Assembly (NCBI GenBank): GCA_047621945.1 | Contig: JBLHMK010000001.1 | Coordinates: 26,059-90,058, forward strand | DNA from: JAFMKE01 sp047621945 | GTDB taxonomy: Bacteria > Bacteroidota > Bacteroidia > Chitinophagales > UBA8649 | Length of the DNA stretch: 64,000 bases | Direction: 5' to 3' | Part shown: positions 35,845 through 45,690 of the stretch, piece after piece | How positions within the stretch are numbered: position 1 is the stretch's first letter | How the letters are laid out: every line of letters starts with the position of its first letter | Position numbers and translations under genes: made by a program | The notes under the pieces: generated by a model | Seen by the model: the letters and a program-made list of their open reading frames with translations, nothing else | What the model was told of the DNA's origin: nothing | Database searches by the model: none

Positions 35845-36307
35845 ATTTAAAGATTCCAAAGCGATTTTCTAAGGCTATTCGGCGATACTCGAAAATCTCT
35901 GCTAATTGCTTTTTAATAATTAAGATATTTGCAATGTCGCCTAAAAATCCTAGCGGTGCTTGATAATCAATGATGTCTTCCATGAGCACACCTCCTGGAA
36001 TTTCTTTGATATGATGTTGATGGTGCCACATTTTGTAGGGACCAACTCGTTGCTCATCTACGAAGAATTCGCCCATTTGTACATGAGTGATTTCTGTTAC
36101 CCATGTCATTTTGATGCCGAGAAGAGGACTAACCTTATATTGGATCATCATTCCAGGATACATTTTCTCAGGAAGATCTCCTTTGATTTCAAATCCCATA
36201 TATTCAGGAGTAATTTCTTTGAGGTTCTTTGGAGAGGAGATAAAATCCCAAATAGCTTCTTTTGATGCGGGTATTTTCTGAATTGTTTTTATTGTATGCA
36301 CTGCCAT
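35843..36307 (-). CDS. SRPBCC-family protein
   Basis: A 154-residue START-like (SRPBCC) domain protein with a hydrophobic ligand pocket, typically binding lipids or polyketide-like ligands. KIPASKEAIWDFISSPKNL is the standard N-terminal beta-alpha motif, and VLMEDIIDYQAPLGFLGDIA the later strand and helix. His-rich QRVGPYKMWHHQHHIKEI lies in the middle. No signal peptide. Its ligand and partner are unknown. It is convergent with ssb. Confidence 0.88.
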   Translation of the reverse strand: MAVHTIKTIQKIPASKEAIWDFISSPKNLKEITPEYMGFEIKGDLPEKMYPGMMIQYKVSPLLGIKMTWVTEITHVQMGEFFVDEQRVGPYKMWHHQHHIKEIPGGVLMEDIIDYQAPLGFLGDIANILIIKKQLAEIFEYRRIALENRFGIFK

Positions 36308-36375
36308 GTCAATTAAACAAGCAGGTATTTAAATTGTTTAGCTCAATTGTGTTAATGGGTTCAATGGGGCATAAA

Positions 36376-36410
36376 CAAAAAAAAGACCGCGTAAACGCGG
36401 TCTTTTTTTT
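36376..36410. terminator. bidirectional terminator between the T9SS and SRPBCC units
   Basis: AAAAGACCGCGT (36381-36392) pairs with ACGCGGTCTTTT (36395-36406) with a two-base loop; A tract on one side and T tract on the other, so it can serve the reverse-strand gene at 36426 and any forward transcription. Confidence 0.93.
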
Positions 36411-36425
36411 ATCTTGAATCACTGT

Positions 36426-39400
36426 TTATTTAATGATCATTTTTATGCTTTGCTGACTGCTTTCATTTGAAATTTGCAAATGATAAATTCCAGCATTTAA
36501 ATTAGGACTTACTACATTTAGCTGCTGTTGTCCAAGCGATAACTCATAATTCCATGATTGAACTACTCGTCCTAATAAGTCTATCATATTGATTTGGTAT
36601 TCACCTGAAGTGCGAACATTCATTCCAATGGAAAATTCACCATTGTTTGGATTAGGATACAAACTTAATTCTCCAAGCGCTGTTAACTCACGAACTCTAG
36701 TGCTAGTTGAAGTATCTGTACAATACACAGTGAATAAAACACCATCTCCAATCACATCGCAATTACCTACAATATTAGGGAAGTTAGCAGGTGGAGGTTG
36801 TGGTAAATCAATTACAAACTCAATACTTTCCGTAGTACCTGCTGAAATACTGGCATTTACATCTGGTATATTGTATAGGATATCATTGCTGATTTGACTA
36901 CAAGAATCTGTTAACACCGTTACATTCATTCCTGATAAAGCGATATCTAAAGTACCCGTTCCGGTATTTGGTAAAATCATTTCCCATGTTCCATTTGGAT
37001 TGTCATTGAAACCTAACATGGACACTAACTCTAAACAAGCAGGATCTCCTAGCTGAGAAGTTGCTAATCCCCATAGTCCTGAGTTTACTGGTGTTCCTGG
37101 AGGTACAATACCTGCAGCTAAAGTTGCAATAACATCTAAAGTGTCACCCGTAGGTAGAACCATTAATAATGGATTGATTTCCCAGTCAGTGCCACTCAAA
37201 CCAATGCAAATATTAATTTGTGGAGTACATGCTACTGAGAAAGGATCCCATGCAACGCTAGTGTCTATAGTCACTGATTGAGCTGTAAATGGAGTAGCAT
37301 AATAGTTGCCATTTGCCAAATTCAGGTCGCTACAAGCTAGATTAATAATAGTATCATTATCGCCTGGGAAAACCATATTGGCAGCTATAGCAGCTTGCAG
37401 CTCAGCTATAGTTGTAACAGGTCCATCAGCTTCAGAAGTAACCGCCCATGCCACTGAATTACCACTCAACAAGTTAAAGTCACTCGCTGTTAAGGTAACT
37501 TGATCTCCATTTAGATTCACTACAACTCCGTTAGAGCTAGAAAAACCAGCTTCGCATTCAAGAACAATTATAGGAGGGGTGTATGAAGTAATTTCTGTTG
37601 TCTCAATGATATAAATCATTACTCCATCTACTTGTATTTCAATAGTAGTTCCTAACTCATTAATGTACACAGTTGCAACACCATTCTCTACGATGTAGAA
37701 AGAATCTAAAGGATTAACGCTGACCGTGTTTGATCCATCAAGCACTGTAGTATCTCCGTTTGAATCAACTATTACAGTTCCAATAGCGAATGTTATCGTA
37801 TCTGGAGTTAAAATTACCACATTTGTATCCGTGCAATATGCTGTGAAAGCCGTGGCCGTTCCAAAAGTTTCACAATCTACGGCTACACTAGGGAAGTTAG
37901 ATGGTAAAGGAGGAATAGTAATAGAAAACACTCCTGTATTTCCTGCATTTACAGTCCCACTTATTCCTGTGATAGAAGTAATTTGATCGCTAGTTAAATT
38001 GTTACATGAATCAGCCAAAACAAGCATATCGAAATCGGCAATGTTGAAATTTAAAGCGCCACTTCCTGTGTTTGGTAGAATAAATGTCCATGTTCCGTTG
38101 GGGTCTTCTGTATATTGAAGGATGTCGATCAAATCAATACAAACAGGATCTCCGAACTGAGAAGTAGCTACACTCCAAAGTGTAGGGTCAATAGGGGTAC
38201 CTGGAGGAATCAAACCACCTGCTAACTCACCAATTACGTCTATGGTATCGCCATTTGGAAGAATTAACTCTAAAGGACTTACTTGATAGTTAGATCCAGA
38301 TAAGGATATACATACTTCCATTGAAGGTCGACAACTTGTCGCTTCATTCATATCATAATAAATGGAATCAACAACTAAAGCCTCAGCTGTAAATGGCGTC
38401 ATTAAGTAGTCTCCATTTTCTAATGAAACATCGCTGCAAGCTAAGTTTAATGTGGAATCGCCATCACCTGGGAATACCCATCCGCTATCTATAGCTACTT
38501 GTAATTCTGCCATATTCGTAATTGGTCCTTGAGCGTCTGTAGAAATAGCCCATGCTATGATATTTCCTGAATTAAGAATGAAATCCTCAGCAGTGAAATC
38601 TATTTCATCTCCTGAGAATGAGATTAAAGAACCGTTACTCATAGATGTACCTGGGATACATAAACTAAATGGAGAAGAGAGTTCTTCACAAGCTAAGTTA
38701 TTAGCAAAACTAACCGTAAAAGTACCACCAGCTGAAATAGCATTTGCGCTTAAGGTATCATTAGTTTCATTGAGTATTTGGATGTTATCTGTATACCATT
38801 GGACATCATAGCTGTTTGGATTAGCCGTATAAACTTCTCCATTCATGGCTTCAATTAAAGGTGTAGTTACACTTTCAACTGTAATTGTTGCAGTATCAGA
38901 AAAACCTGGGCAAATATTCCCTGTTTCTAGTACTTCTACTACAAAGTTCCCAATACTATTTACGGTCAATGTTTGACTATTCGCATTAAGGATTACTCCA
39001 TTATCATCGTACCATTGGTAATAATCAAACCCAGCACCTGCGTCTAGGATTGTTGAATCACCAGTACAAATAGCAAAGCCATTACTAGCTAACAAGTTGT
39101 TCGCAGCTGAAGTAGCTTGAATTCTCACAGTGTCCCAATTCTCTAAAACAGTATTTACCTGTTGTTGAATAGTGATTGTACCTGAAAAATTATTAGCGTT
39201 ATATCCTAAAACAAGTCCAGGAGATAAAGCTGTAAAGCTTGTTGTTGCAGTTCCTAGATTATCATCTTGACTACCAAATGGCGGGCCATTATCCTCGTCC
39301 CAAGCATTAATAGAAACTGAAAAAGAGGTAATCGGCACATTCAAACCATTAAAGGTTTTATTTGTTCCTGAACTAGCTGTTGATGTGGTAACTGAACCAC

Positions 39401-40253
39401 TTCCTCCATTAATCAATAGATACAACTCAGGATTTTGAAGAGTTGTTAACTCTTCAATGTCTCCAGTCCATCCACCAGTAGCAGATATAGTTGCCTGCGA
39501 AACGTAATATTCATAAATTGTAGTGGTTAACTTAACGGGATAGTCTCCTGGTGCAGAATAGGTTTTTGAAGCAGGTAAGCCAGTTGCAGTGGTACCATCA
39601 TGAAACAACCAAGCTTGTTGAACTGGATAAAGAATCGGATCCGGAGAAGCTAAGTCAGTATCAAAAGAAACCGTTGCTGAATTGCACGCTACTGGTGGGG
39701 TCATTTCAATAGGACCAGTTCCTGTACCTGGCAGCACTTCGATATATAAGTCAGTTGTCTGGGCATCACAAGCCGATAATCCTGAAAGAGAACCACATCC
39801 TTGAATATTTACTACAATAGTATATATTCCAGGTGAAGCAAAAGTTTCCCCACATAAACTCACCACACCATAACGATAGTTTTGAGGGTTGTAAGTATTG
39901 TTATTTGCAAAAGCTGCAGCATCAGTAGTCCATGATAATCCAATAGGTAAACCACTAACTCCTAAAATTTGGATTGAGGTTACGGTTGCTGTCCCTGATA
40001 TTGGGGAGGTAATAGCTTGTTTTTTTGGAAGTAGATACTGTACAAAAATAGTAGTATCTGAGCCCTGTACAACCACACTCGTATCTACATCAGTCGGGTT
40101 GGCATCGTTCGTGAATCCCAATGAGAAATCATCAATTGTCCCCCATACTGCGGGGTTAGGTGTCCCTTGAAGACAAGCTTGACTAAAACCAAGTTGTGGC
40201 AATTGAGTCAAAATAAAAAGGCTTAAAAGTAGTTTTATATTTGTCATATTCAA
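36426..40253 (-). CDS. large secreted protein with T9SS type A sorting domain and two internal repeats
   Basis: A 1275-residue exported protein. Signal peptide about 1-25 (ending LGFSQA). A PKD-like domain lies around 195-245 (AWLFHDGTTATGLPASK). Two similar modules of about 265-270 residues follow (nt about 37822-38625 and 36712-37522) sharing the pattern TAxDFxLxSGN, then a PPGTP turn and an FGDPVC/LGDPAC cysteine segment. The C-terminal 80 residues are a type A sorting domain (ELSLYPNPNNGEFSIGM) that sends it through T9SS to the surface. Function is probably adhesion-like or structural; no enzyme domain was seen. Confidence 0.85.
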   Translation of the reverse strand: MNMTNIKLLLSLFILTQLPQLGFSQACLQGTPNPAVWGTIDDFSLGFTNDANPTDVDTSVVVQGSDTTIFVQYLLPKKQAITSPISGTATVTSIQILGVSGLPIGLSWTTDAAAFANNNTYNPQNYRYGVVSLCGETFASPGIYTIVVNIQGCGSLSGLSACDAQTTDLYIEVLPGTGTGPIEMTPPVACNSATVSFDTDLASPDPILYPVQQAWLFHDGTTATGLPASKTYSAPGDYPVKLTTTIYEYYVSQATISATGGWTGDIEELTTLQNPELYLLINGGSGSVTTSTASSGTNKTFNGLNVPITSFSVSINAWDEDNGPPFGSQDDNLGTATTSFTALSPGLVLGYNANNFSGTITIQQQVNTVLENWDTVRIQATSAANNLLASNGFAICTGDSTILDAGAGFDYYQWYDDNGVILNANSQTLTVNSIGNFVVEVLETGNICPGFSDTATITVESVTTPLIEAMNGEVYTANPNSYDVQWYTDNIQILNETNDTLSANAISAGGTFTVSFANNLACEELSSPFSLCIPGTSMSNGSLISFSGDEIDFTAEDFILNSGNIIAWAISTDAQGPITNMAELQVAIDSGWVFPGDGDSTLNLACSDVSLENGDYLMTPFTAEALVVDSIYYDMNEATSCRPSMEVCISLSGSNYQVSPLELILPNGDTIDVIGELAGGLIPPGTPIDPTLWSVATSQFGDPVCIDLIDILQYTEDPNGTWTFILPNTGSGALNFNIADFDMLVLADSCNNLTSDQITSITGISGTVNAGNTGVFSITIPPLPSNFPSVAVDCETFGTATAFTAYCTDTNVVILTPDTITFAIGTVIVDSNGDTTVLDGSNTVSVNPLDSFYIVENGVATVYINELGTTIEIQVDGVMIYIIETTEITSYTPPIIVLECEAGFSSSNGVVVNLNGDQVTLTASDFNLLSGNSVAWAVTSEADGPVTTIAELQAAIAANMVFPGDNDTIINLACSDLNLANGNYYATPFTAQSVTIDTSVAWDPFSVACTPQINICIGLSGTDWEINPLLMVLPTGDTLDVIATLAAGIVPPGTPVNSGLWGLATSQLGDPACLELVSMLGFNDNPNGTWEMILPNTGTGTLDIALSGMNVTVLTDSCSQISNDILYNIPDVNASISAGTTESIEFVIDLPQPPPANFPNIVGNCDVIGDGVLFTVYCTDTSTSTRVRELTALGELSLYPNPNNGEFSIGMNVRTSGEYQINMIDLLGRVVQSWNYELSLGQQQLNVVSPNLNAGIYHLQISNESSQQSIKMIIK
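36712..37522 (-). repeat. module repeat, second copy in the T9SS protein
   Basis: About 800 bp encoding VTLTASDFNLLSGN through the cysteine-containing LGDPACLELV and ending NFPNIVGNCD. It aligns in order with the copy at 37822-38625; identity looks moderate, with the PPGTP, DPNG/NPNGTW and GTLDI-type strands conserved. Confidence 0.7.
37822..38625 (-). repeat. module repeat, first copy in the T9SS protein
   Basis: About 800 bp encoding IDFTAEDFILNSGN through FGDPVCIDLI and ending at FPSVAVDCETF. It matches the second copy at 36712-37522 in order and spacing. Divergence between the copies suggests an old duplication rather than a recent one. Confidence 0.7.
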
Positions 40254-40356
40254 TCTTGTTAATTAATGAGGCCGAAGGTACGGTATTACTTTATCAAGTC
40301 TAAATCAAGGTTTTAAATGGAGTACAACTAATGAGAAATAGTACTTCTTTTAGCGT

Positions 40357-42402
40357 TTAATCATTATCTAAATAGCTTCTATAGGCCTGAATAAAAGCGG
40401 CACCTAGGTTTTGATGAGGGGGCACGTATTCTGCAAATTTATCGTGGGCATAGCTATTTTTTGTAAATTGTTTGGATAGATTCAACCAGAATTCATCCCA
40501 TTTAATAGGCTGACCAGCATCTACATTTTGCGCTAGTTTGTAGATAAGAGGATTGTTTACTGTGAAAGTGCCAATCTGTTTGGTAGAAATAATATGAGCA
40601 CTTGGTGACTTGGTTAATATATCGGTAACTTGATGGTATCCGCCACAAGACCCTAATAACACAACCTTGGTTTCTTCTCTTAGGAAGTGAATAGTACGTG
40701 ATACATAAAAGCTATGTCCTCGGTGGACTAAAACTTCTATATCAGCTTGCATAGCATCTACAAATTGGTTCATTAATTTTTGCCCCTCAAAATCATGTTG
40801 GGGTTTATTCGCTAATATCTGAATAGGTGTAGAATTGACACTGGTAATGACTATGAATTCACCGAAATCCTTGATTTTCCAATCTTTGTTTCTCCATAAA
40901 CTTAAGAATGTTTGGAAAGAAGTCATTCCATCCTCATCATCATAAAAACAGTGAATTTGAGTATGTAAATTATCACGTCCAAGCAACTCGGCTCTACTAA
41001 TCTCATTAATGGACGGCAGGGTGATAAGGCTTGTTATAGTCTGATAAGCTTCTTGATTGTGCACGGCTTTATCTTGGAAAAGCTTCATTAGTAAGGTGTA
41101 AATCAACCGCAAATTTGGATCTCCTGCTTCTTTATAGTTTTGCAATAAATTTTCTTCTAAACGAATTAGGGATAGGCTGTCATTTAAACTCCCTAAGGCA
41201 TCTGCTAAACTTACCGCTTCCCTTAAGGCATCTTTCTCACAATCTAAATAGGCAAATTTACTAATGAGCTCTTCTCTTTGTTCAATGGACATTTGATCGA
41301 GAAAATATTCTAGCTTCCCGTATGAAATACACATTTTTAGAAAGGTTCGAAATTGATTGAAATTCACTTCTTCAAGTAGACCATAGTTGGTCTTTCCTTC
41401 CTGTTTGATTTTAGCAAGTAATAAATTAAAAACGCCATTAAAAGATGAGGTAAATATTTCTTCTTCGCTATATACAATGATATGATAAATTTGTTGACTG
41501 GAATAAGGGGCAAGCGATTCAAAACGATGTTTATCGTCATGATTTTCGTACAAAGAATTAATGAGTCTTATCTTTTTAATAGCGCTTGTCTTAAGGGCGT
41601 TGTCAATCGAATTCCTTGCTAGTATAGAATCGCTTGAGGCTAATTCCACTAACTTTGTGAAGAATTGTTCACTCCCTAATTTTGCAATGTTATTTGCTTC
41701 CTCAATAGTTAATTCCTCATTCACAATAGCTTGTAATAAGCACAGTGCATTGCTTGAGCTTCCCGTGTGCTGATAAATAGCTAGGACTAGACTATCTGTT
41801 TTATTTGAAGAGCTTTTCAAATGGGAATAAAGCACGTGTAAACCTGAAAAGTATTGTTTAGCGGCAATGGGGTCTTTTTCAATAAGTTTGCTTAAGATAG
41901 CTGGGGCATAGGATGCTAAAGAGAATGTTTTATAATTATTCAATACAACGTGCGGCTTGAGAATAGCCTCATTTTCGACAAATTCTAGCGCTTCTGGCGT
42001 CGCGTAAATAAAAGGAAGAATCGTATAGCTTAAGATGGGATTAGATCTAAAAAATACATTAGTGCGTTTATCTTCTAGTTGCTGTAAATACTTCTCAAGA
42101 ATATAGAAGCTCTTTATCTCTCTAGCATCTAGCGAGGAATGTTCATTGAAGTTGACTAGGTGAAAGTATATGGACAGGCGTATCTTTTCTTTCGTTTGAC
42201 TTTCCAAATTTAACTGAGCCAAAAGTAGTTGTAATTTATCTACCTGCTCAAAAAGAACTGAGGCAGACTCTTCTCCGTTAAATTGCCAATTTTCAATACC
42301 ATCGAGTTGGTCAATTCTATTCTGCTGAAAGTCTATATAGCTTTGAGTGAATGCGGAATGAAAACCGAGAAGGAGAAAAATATGGACTAAAAAACACTTC
42401 AT
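40357..42402 (-). CDS. exported protein with possible clan-CD cysteine peptidase C-terminus
   Basis: A 681-residue protein with a signal peptide (about 1-19, ending SAFTQ). No family recognised. The N-terminal 480 residues are mostly helical. Residues about 540-640 look like a caspase-like half: IEVLVHRGHS (His560, His563) followed by VVLLGSCGG with Cys586, the His-then-Cys spacing and hydrophobic strands expected of clan CD peptidases. The later HIISTKQIGTFTVNN fits a further strand. It follows the T9SS gene direction but is separated by 104 bases, so it could be independent. Confidence 0.6.
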   Translation of the reverse strand: MKCFLVHIFLLLGFHSAFTQSYIDFQQNRIDQLDGIENWQFNGEESASVLFEQVDKLQLLLAQLNLESQTKEKIRLSIYFHLVNFNEHSSLDAREIKSFYILEKYLQQLEDKRTNVFFRSNPILSYTILPFIYATPEALEFVENEAILKPHVVLNNYKTFSLASYAPAILSKLIEKDPIAAKQYFSGLHVLYSHLKSSSNKTDSLVLAIYQHTGSSSNALCLLQAIVNEELTIEEANNIAKLGSEQFFTKLVELASSDSILARNSIDNALKTSAIKKIRLINSLYENHDDKHRFESLAPYSSQQIYHIIVYSEEEIFTSSFNGVFNLLLAKIKQEGKTNYGLLEEVNFNQFRTFLKMCISYGKLEYFLDQMSIEQREELISKFAYLDCEKDALREAVSLADALGSLNDSLSLIRLEENLLQNYKEAGDPNLRLIYTLLMKLFQDKAVHNQEAYQTITSLITLPSINEISRAELLGRDNLHTQIHCFYDDEDGMTSFQTFLSLWRNKDWKIKDFGEFIVITSVNSTPIQILANKPQHDFEGQKLMNQFVDAMQADIEVLVHRGHSFYVSRTIHFLREETKVVLLGSCGGYHQVTDILTKSPSAHIISTKQIGTFTVNNPLIYKLAQNVDAGQPIKWDEFWLNLSKQFTKNSYAHDKFAEYVPPHQNLGAAFIQAYRSYLDND

Positions 42403-42425
42403 ATTAGTGTCGTAAAGATAGTTAT

Positions 42426-43463
42426 TTATGCCTTAGCTAATGTAAAGCCAAAAGTAGTCCCTACGCCGGTGTTACTGCGCACGTGGATGGTTTGCTCATG
42501 GGCATCAATAATATGTTTACAAATTGAGAGTCCAAGCCCGTTTCCACCCTCATATCTAGATCGATGACTATCTACCCGATAAAATCGTTCAAACAATCTT
42601 GGTAAATGTTGCTGTTCTATTCCAGGTCCATCATCAGTAACTTCGATCAAGATATGATTACCCATTGTATAAATGCCTACAAGAACTACCCCTTCTTCGT
42701 TACCATATTTAATTGCATTAATAACTAGATTGTTTAATATAGTCTCCACTTGCGCTCTATCTGCATTAACCATTTTACTGTTCGGGTTTTCTGCTTTTTG
42801 TTTGAGTTTTATGTCTTTTACTTCCGCAGACATTTCGTGTGACTCAAATACATCTTCAACTAACTTTACTATGTCGAATTTACTAATTGAAAGGTCTAAA
42901 TTCCCGGATTCATTCTCTGAAATAATCAATAGATTATCTACAATACTTGAAAGTCGATCTAAATTTTTTGAAGCTTTCTTTAGATAACTAGTATTCACCT
43001 CGGGATTGTCTAGTGCGCCATTCAAGAGGGTTTCGATGTATCCTTGGGTGTTAAAAATAGGTGTTTTGAGTTCATGACTAACGTCTCCTAAAAACTCTCT
43101 CCTATACCTTGCCATTTTCTTGAGTTCTTCAATTTCGCTGGCTTTGGAATGACTAAACTCTTTTACTCTAGCTTCTACTTCATTTAAGGGGTCATCAGCT
43201 TGTTGTGTGATTTGACTACTACTTCCGGACTTTAACTGGTGTACATTTTTATAAATCAACTTGATTCTTCGGTAAATGAATCCATCTACTAAAAAGTAGA
43301 TTATCGCATAGCTAACAAGAAAGGAAAGTATTACAAAGAGCAATAGAAAATACCAATTTAATTCCCAATTGAAAATGAATGTCACGCTAAGCAAAACACC
43401 CATGCCTGCTGCAATTAGAATTGAAGCTATTAAAGCTACTTGGAGTAAACTAGCGTTTTTCAT
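42426..43463 (-). CDS. PhoR-type sensor histidine kinase
   Basis: A 345-residue membrane sensor kinase. Two hydrophobic helices at about 8-30 and 36-61 with almost no periplasmic part, then a linker and HisKA with His130 in VSHELKTPIFNTQ, and a HATPase domain with VINAIKYGNEEG, VTDDGPGI and GGNGLGLSICKHI. The lack of an external domain fits PhoR-like kinases that sense through a partner. It overlaps the upstream response regulator by four bases, so they are co-translated. The target signal is not shown by sequence. Confidence 0.93.
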   Translation of the reverse strand: MKNASLLQVALIASILIAAGMGVLLSVTFIFNWELNWYFLLLFVILSFLVSYAIIYFLVDGFIYRRIKLIYKNVHQLKSGSSSQITQQADDPLNEVEARVKEFSHSKASEIEELKKMARYRREFLGDVSHELKTPIFNTQGYIETLLNGALDNPEVNTSYLKKASKNLDRLSSIVDNLLIISENESGNLDLSISKFDIVKLVEDVFESHEMSAEVKDIKLKQKAENPNSKMVNADRAQVETILNNLVINAIKYGNEEGVVLVGIYTMGNHILIEVTDDGPGIEQQHLPRLFERFYRVDSHRSRYEGGNGLGLSICKHIIDAHEQTIHVRSNTGVGTTFGFTLAKA

Positions 43464-44140
43464 GCATGAAATTTATATCCTACACCTTTGACCGTTACAA
43501 AATGATCGTTTCCTATTTTTTCTCGTAATTTTCGAATGTGAACATCAATAGTTCGATCTACAACTATTGTTTCTGTTCCCCAAACTTTAGTAAGAATTTC
43601 TTCTCGTGTAAAAACTCGCCCTGGCTTAGACATAAGTAGGCAAAGGAGATTGAATTCTTTTTTGGGAAGAGATAGTTCTTTATCAGCTATAAAAACTAAA
43701 TGTTGATTTAAATCTATTTTAACTCCGCTAGCTTCTATTGAATTTTGTTCTTCCTCAAGGTGATTTCTGCGCAAGAGGCTTTTGATTTTACTTATAAGTA
43801 ATCTAGGCTTGATTGGTTTTGAAATGTAATCATCCGCTCCAGCATCAAATCCTGCAATCTGGCTATAGTCTTCGTGCCTAGCTGTTAAAAACGTAATTAG
43901 CGTATTTTTAAACTCGGGCAATTTCCTAAGTTCATTACAAACTTCCATTCCATCCATATTGGGCATCATTACATCAAGTACAATTAGATGGGGTTTAAAA
44001 GTCTTGGCTAATTCAATAGCTATGACTCCATCCTCAGCACAAGCGGTTTGAAAACCTTCTTGTTGTAAATTGTATCGAATGAACTCTAAGGTATCTTCTT
44101 CATCATCTACTAATAAGATTTTTATCTCTGAATTTTCCAT
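43460..44140 (-). CDS. PhoB/OmpR-type response regulator
   Basis: A 226-residue DNA-binding response regulator. Receiver domain 1-120: VDDEED at 11-16, phosphoacceptor Asp56 in IVLDVMMPNMDG, and Lys in YISKPIKP. Winged-helix output domain about 130-226 with FNLLCLLMSKPGRVFTREEIL and RTIDVHIRKLREKIG, ending GVGYKFHA. It heads the two-gene operon with the histidine kinase. PhoB-like by similarity, but regulation of phosphate genes is not proved. The divergent lipoprotein/TonB receptor unit 111 bp away is its most likely target. Confidence 0.94.
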   Translation of the reverse strand: MENSEIKILLVDDEEDTLEFIRYNLQQEGFQTACAEDGVIAIELAKTFKPHLIVLDVMMPNMDGMEVCNELRKLPEFKNTLITFLTARHEDYSQIAGFDAGADDYISKPIKPRLLISKIKSLLRRNHLEEEQNSIEASGVKIDLNQHLVFIADKELSLPKKEFNLLCLLMSKPGRVFTREEILTKVWGTETIVVDRTIDVHIRKLREKIGNDHFVTVKGVGYKFHA

Positions 44141-44283
44141 AATTATCTATTTGACTGCAAATATACAGGGTTTAGTTTATTGAATTCGCTTCTTAATTAT
44201 TTGTTTACAAACCTGTTTAATTCTTAAAGATTAGATAACATAGCGATAAGATGCTGCTTATTTCGATAAATCATATTTGCAGC

Positions 44284-45639
44284 ATGAAAAAAAATATAAA
44301 AACTATGAAAAATTTATTGTTACCGTTAATGGCCTTAGGTCTTATGAATTTCTTTCTTCAATCTTGCAAAGAAGATGATGAATGTGAAGGTGTTGCTTGC
44401 TCGGCTAATCAAACTTGTGAAGATGGAACTTGTGTAGATGTTTCTGAGAACGAGTTGGTTCAAGGCTTTATAAGTCAGGATGTAACATGGACAGCAGATA
44501 AGGTTTATGAGTTAAGCGGAAGAGTGGTAGTACGAAGCGGAGCTACACTAAGTATAGAAGCAGGTACTCTTATTAAGGGCCAAGAAGGAACAGGGTCTAG
44601 TGCCAGTGTTTTAATCGTGGAAAGAGGAGCAATGATAGATGCACAAGGAACTGCTACTAGTCCAATTATTTTTACTTCTCAATCGGATAATATTAAACCA
44701 GGTGAAATTGCAGGTAGTAATCTAGATGAAACAGTAAATGAACTATGGGGGGGATTAATTATTTTAGGAAATGCGCCTGTTTCAACTGAAGACGGAGATG
44801 TATTGGGTCAGGTAGAAGGAATTCCTTCGAATGAAACTTATGGTCAGTATGGAGGAAGTGATGCAAATGATAACTCAGGAACATTGACTTATGTATCGAT
44901 TCGTCATGGTGGTATTACTATTGGAGATGGTAACGAAATTAATGGTCTAACCCTAGGTGGGGTTGGCGCAGGAACTACTATTGACCACATAGAGATTGTT
45001 GCAAACTTAGATGATGGAGTAGAATTTTTTGGAGGTACAGTTAATGCTTCAAACATTATAGTTATCTATCAAGGAGATGATGGCATCGATATTGATCAAA
45101 ATTATTCTGGAACTATTGACAATGTTATAGTTATTAGTGGTGACGGTATTGGTACAGACGAAGCCTTAGAAATAGATGGCCCGGAGAATTCAACTTACAC
45201 AACAGGATTATTCACGATTAGAAATGGTTCTTTTATCAATGAAGGGACTTCTGGCTCGGCTGGTGATTTAAAATCTAAAGCGCAGGGAACTATAGAGAAC
45301 TGTACATTTGAAGGTTTTACTTCTGGATTAAAAATAAGAGCAAGCTTTTCTGATACGACTTTATGCACGGAGAAAGAAGATTCATATGCACATTTATCTG
45401 CAGCATCACCAAGCTTGATTGTTAGGAATAATCAGTTTGGAACAAATTCAACACTTGCAGATTACGTAAATGTTTATTCAGGTTCTTGTACCGATTGTTC
45501 TTGTCCAAGTGGCGTAGAAGGTAATAGTGATAACATTATTGCTGCTGACGGGAATACTGCTGCTGCTTCAGTAAGCGGGGGAGCAGTGCGATCAGAGTTT
45601 AGTAATTGGACCTGGGCAGCAGAAAGAGGGAAATTATAA
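44284..45639 (+). CDS. beta-helix surface lipoprotein
   Basis: About 451 residues from the ATG at 44284 (the frame opens at 44251, and an alternative ATG lies at 44305). Lipobox LQSC. A short Cys-rich leader (CEGVACSANQTCEDGTC) resembles an EGF-like or similar small motif. The rest has the repeated beta strand pattern of a right-handed beta helix (LSIEAGTLIKGQ, ERGAMIDAQGTA, TIDHIEIVANLDDGVEFFGG and so on), with several DDG/DGI turns. It is divergent from the PhoB-like regulator and upstream of a TonB receptor; a role in capture of a substrate for that receptor is inferred. Confidence 0.85.
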   Translation: MKKNIKTMKNLLLPLMALGLMNFFLQSCKEDDECEGVACSANQTCEDGTCVDVSENELVQGFISQDVTWTADKVYELSGRVVVRSGATLSIEAGTLIKGQEGTGSSASVLIVERGAMIDAQGTATSPIIFTSQSDNIKPGEIAGSNLDETVNELWGGLIILGNAPVSTEDGDVLGQVEGIPSNETYGQYGGSDANDNSGTLTYVSIRHGGITIGDGNEINGLTLGGVGAGTTIDHIEIVANLDDGVEFFGGTVNASNIIVIYQGDDGIDIDQNYSGTIDNVIVISGDGIGTDEALEIDGPENSTYTTGLFTIRNGSFINEGTSGSAGDLKSKAQGTIENCTFEGFTSGLKIRASFSDTTLCTEKEDSYAHLSAASPSLIVRNNQFGTNSTLADYVNVYSGSCTDCSCPSGVEGNSDNIIAADGNTAAASVSGGAVRSEFSNWTWAAERGKL

Positions 45640-45662
45640 AAAAAATATAACATTCATTTATG

Positions 45663-45690
45663 AAAGGCGCTAGTTTTACTAGTGCCTTTT
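45663..45690 (+). terminator. mid-operon terminator or attenuator between lipoprotein and TonB receptor
   Basis: AAAGGCGCTAGT (45663-45674) pairs with ACTAGTGCCTTT (45678-45689) with one G-T wobble and a three-base loop, then a T run. It lies 24 bases after the lipoprotein stop and before the receptor ATG at 45714, so it may set unequal levels of the two. Confidence 0.8.

Noticed and set aside
36426..40253. CRISPR or short tandem repeat array in the large secreted-protein gene
   Set aside because: The repeats are two long diverged protein modules, not short direct repeats with spacers.
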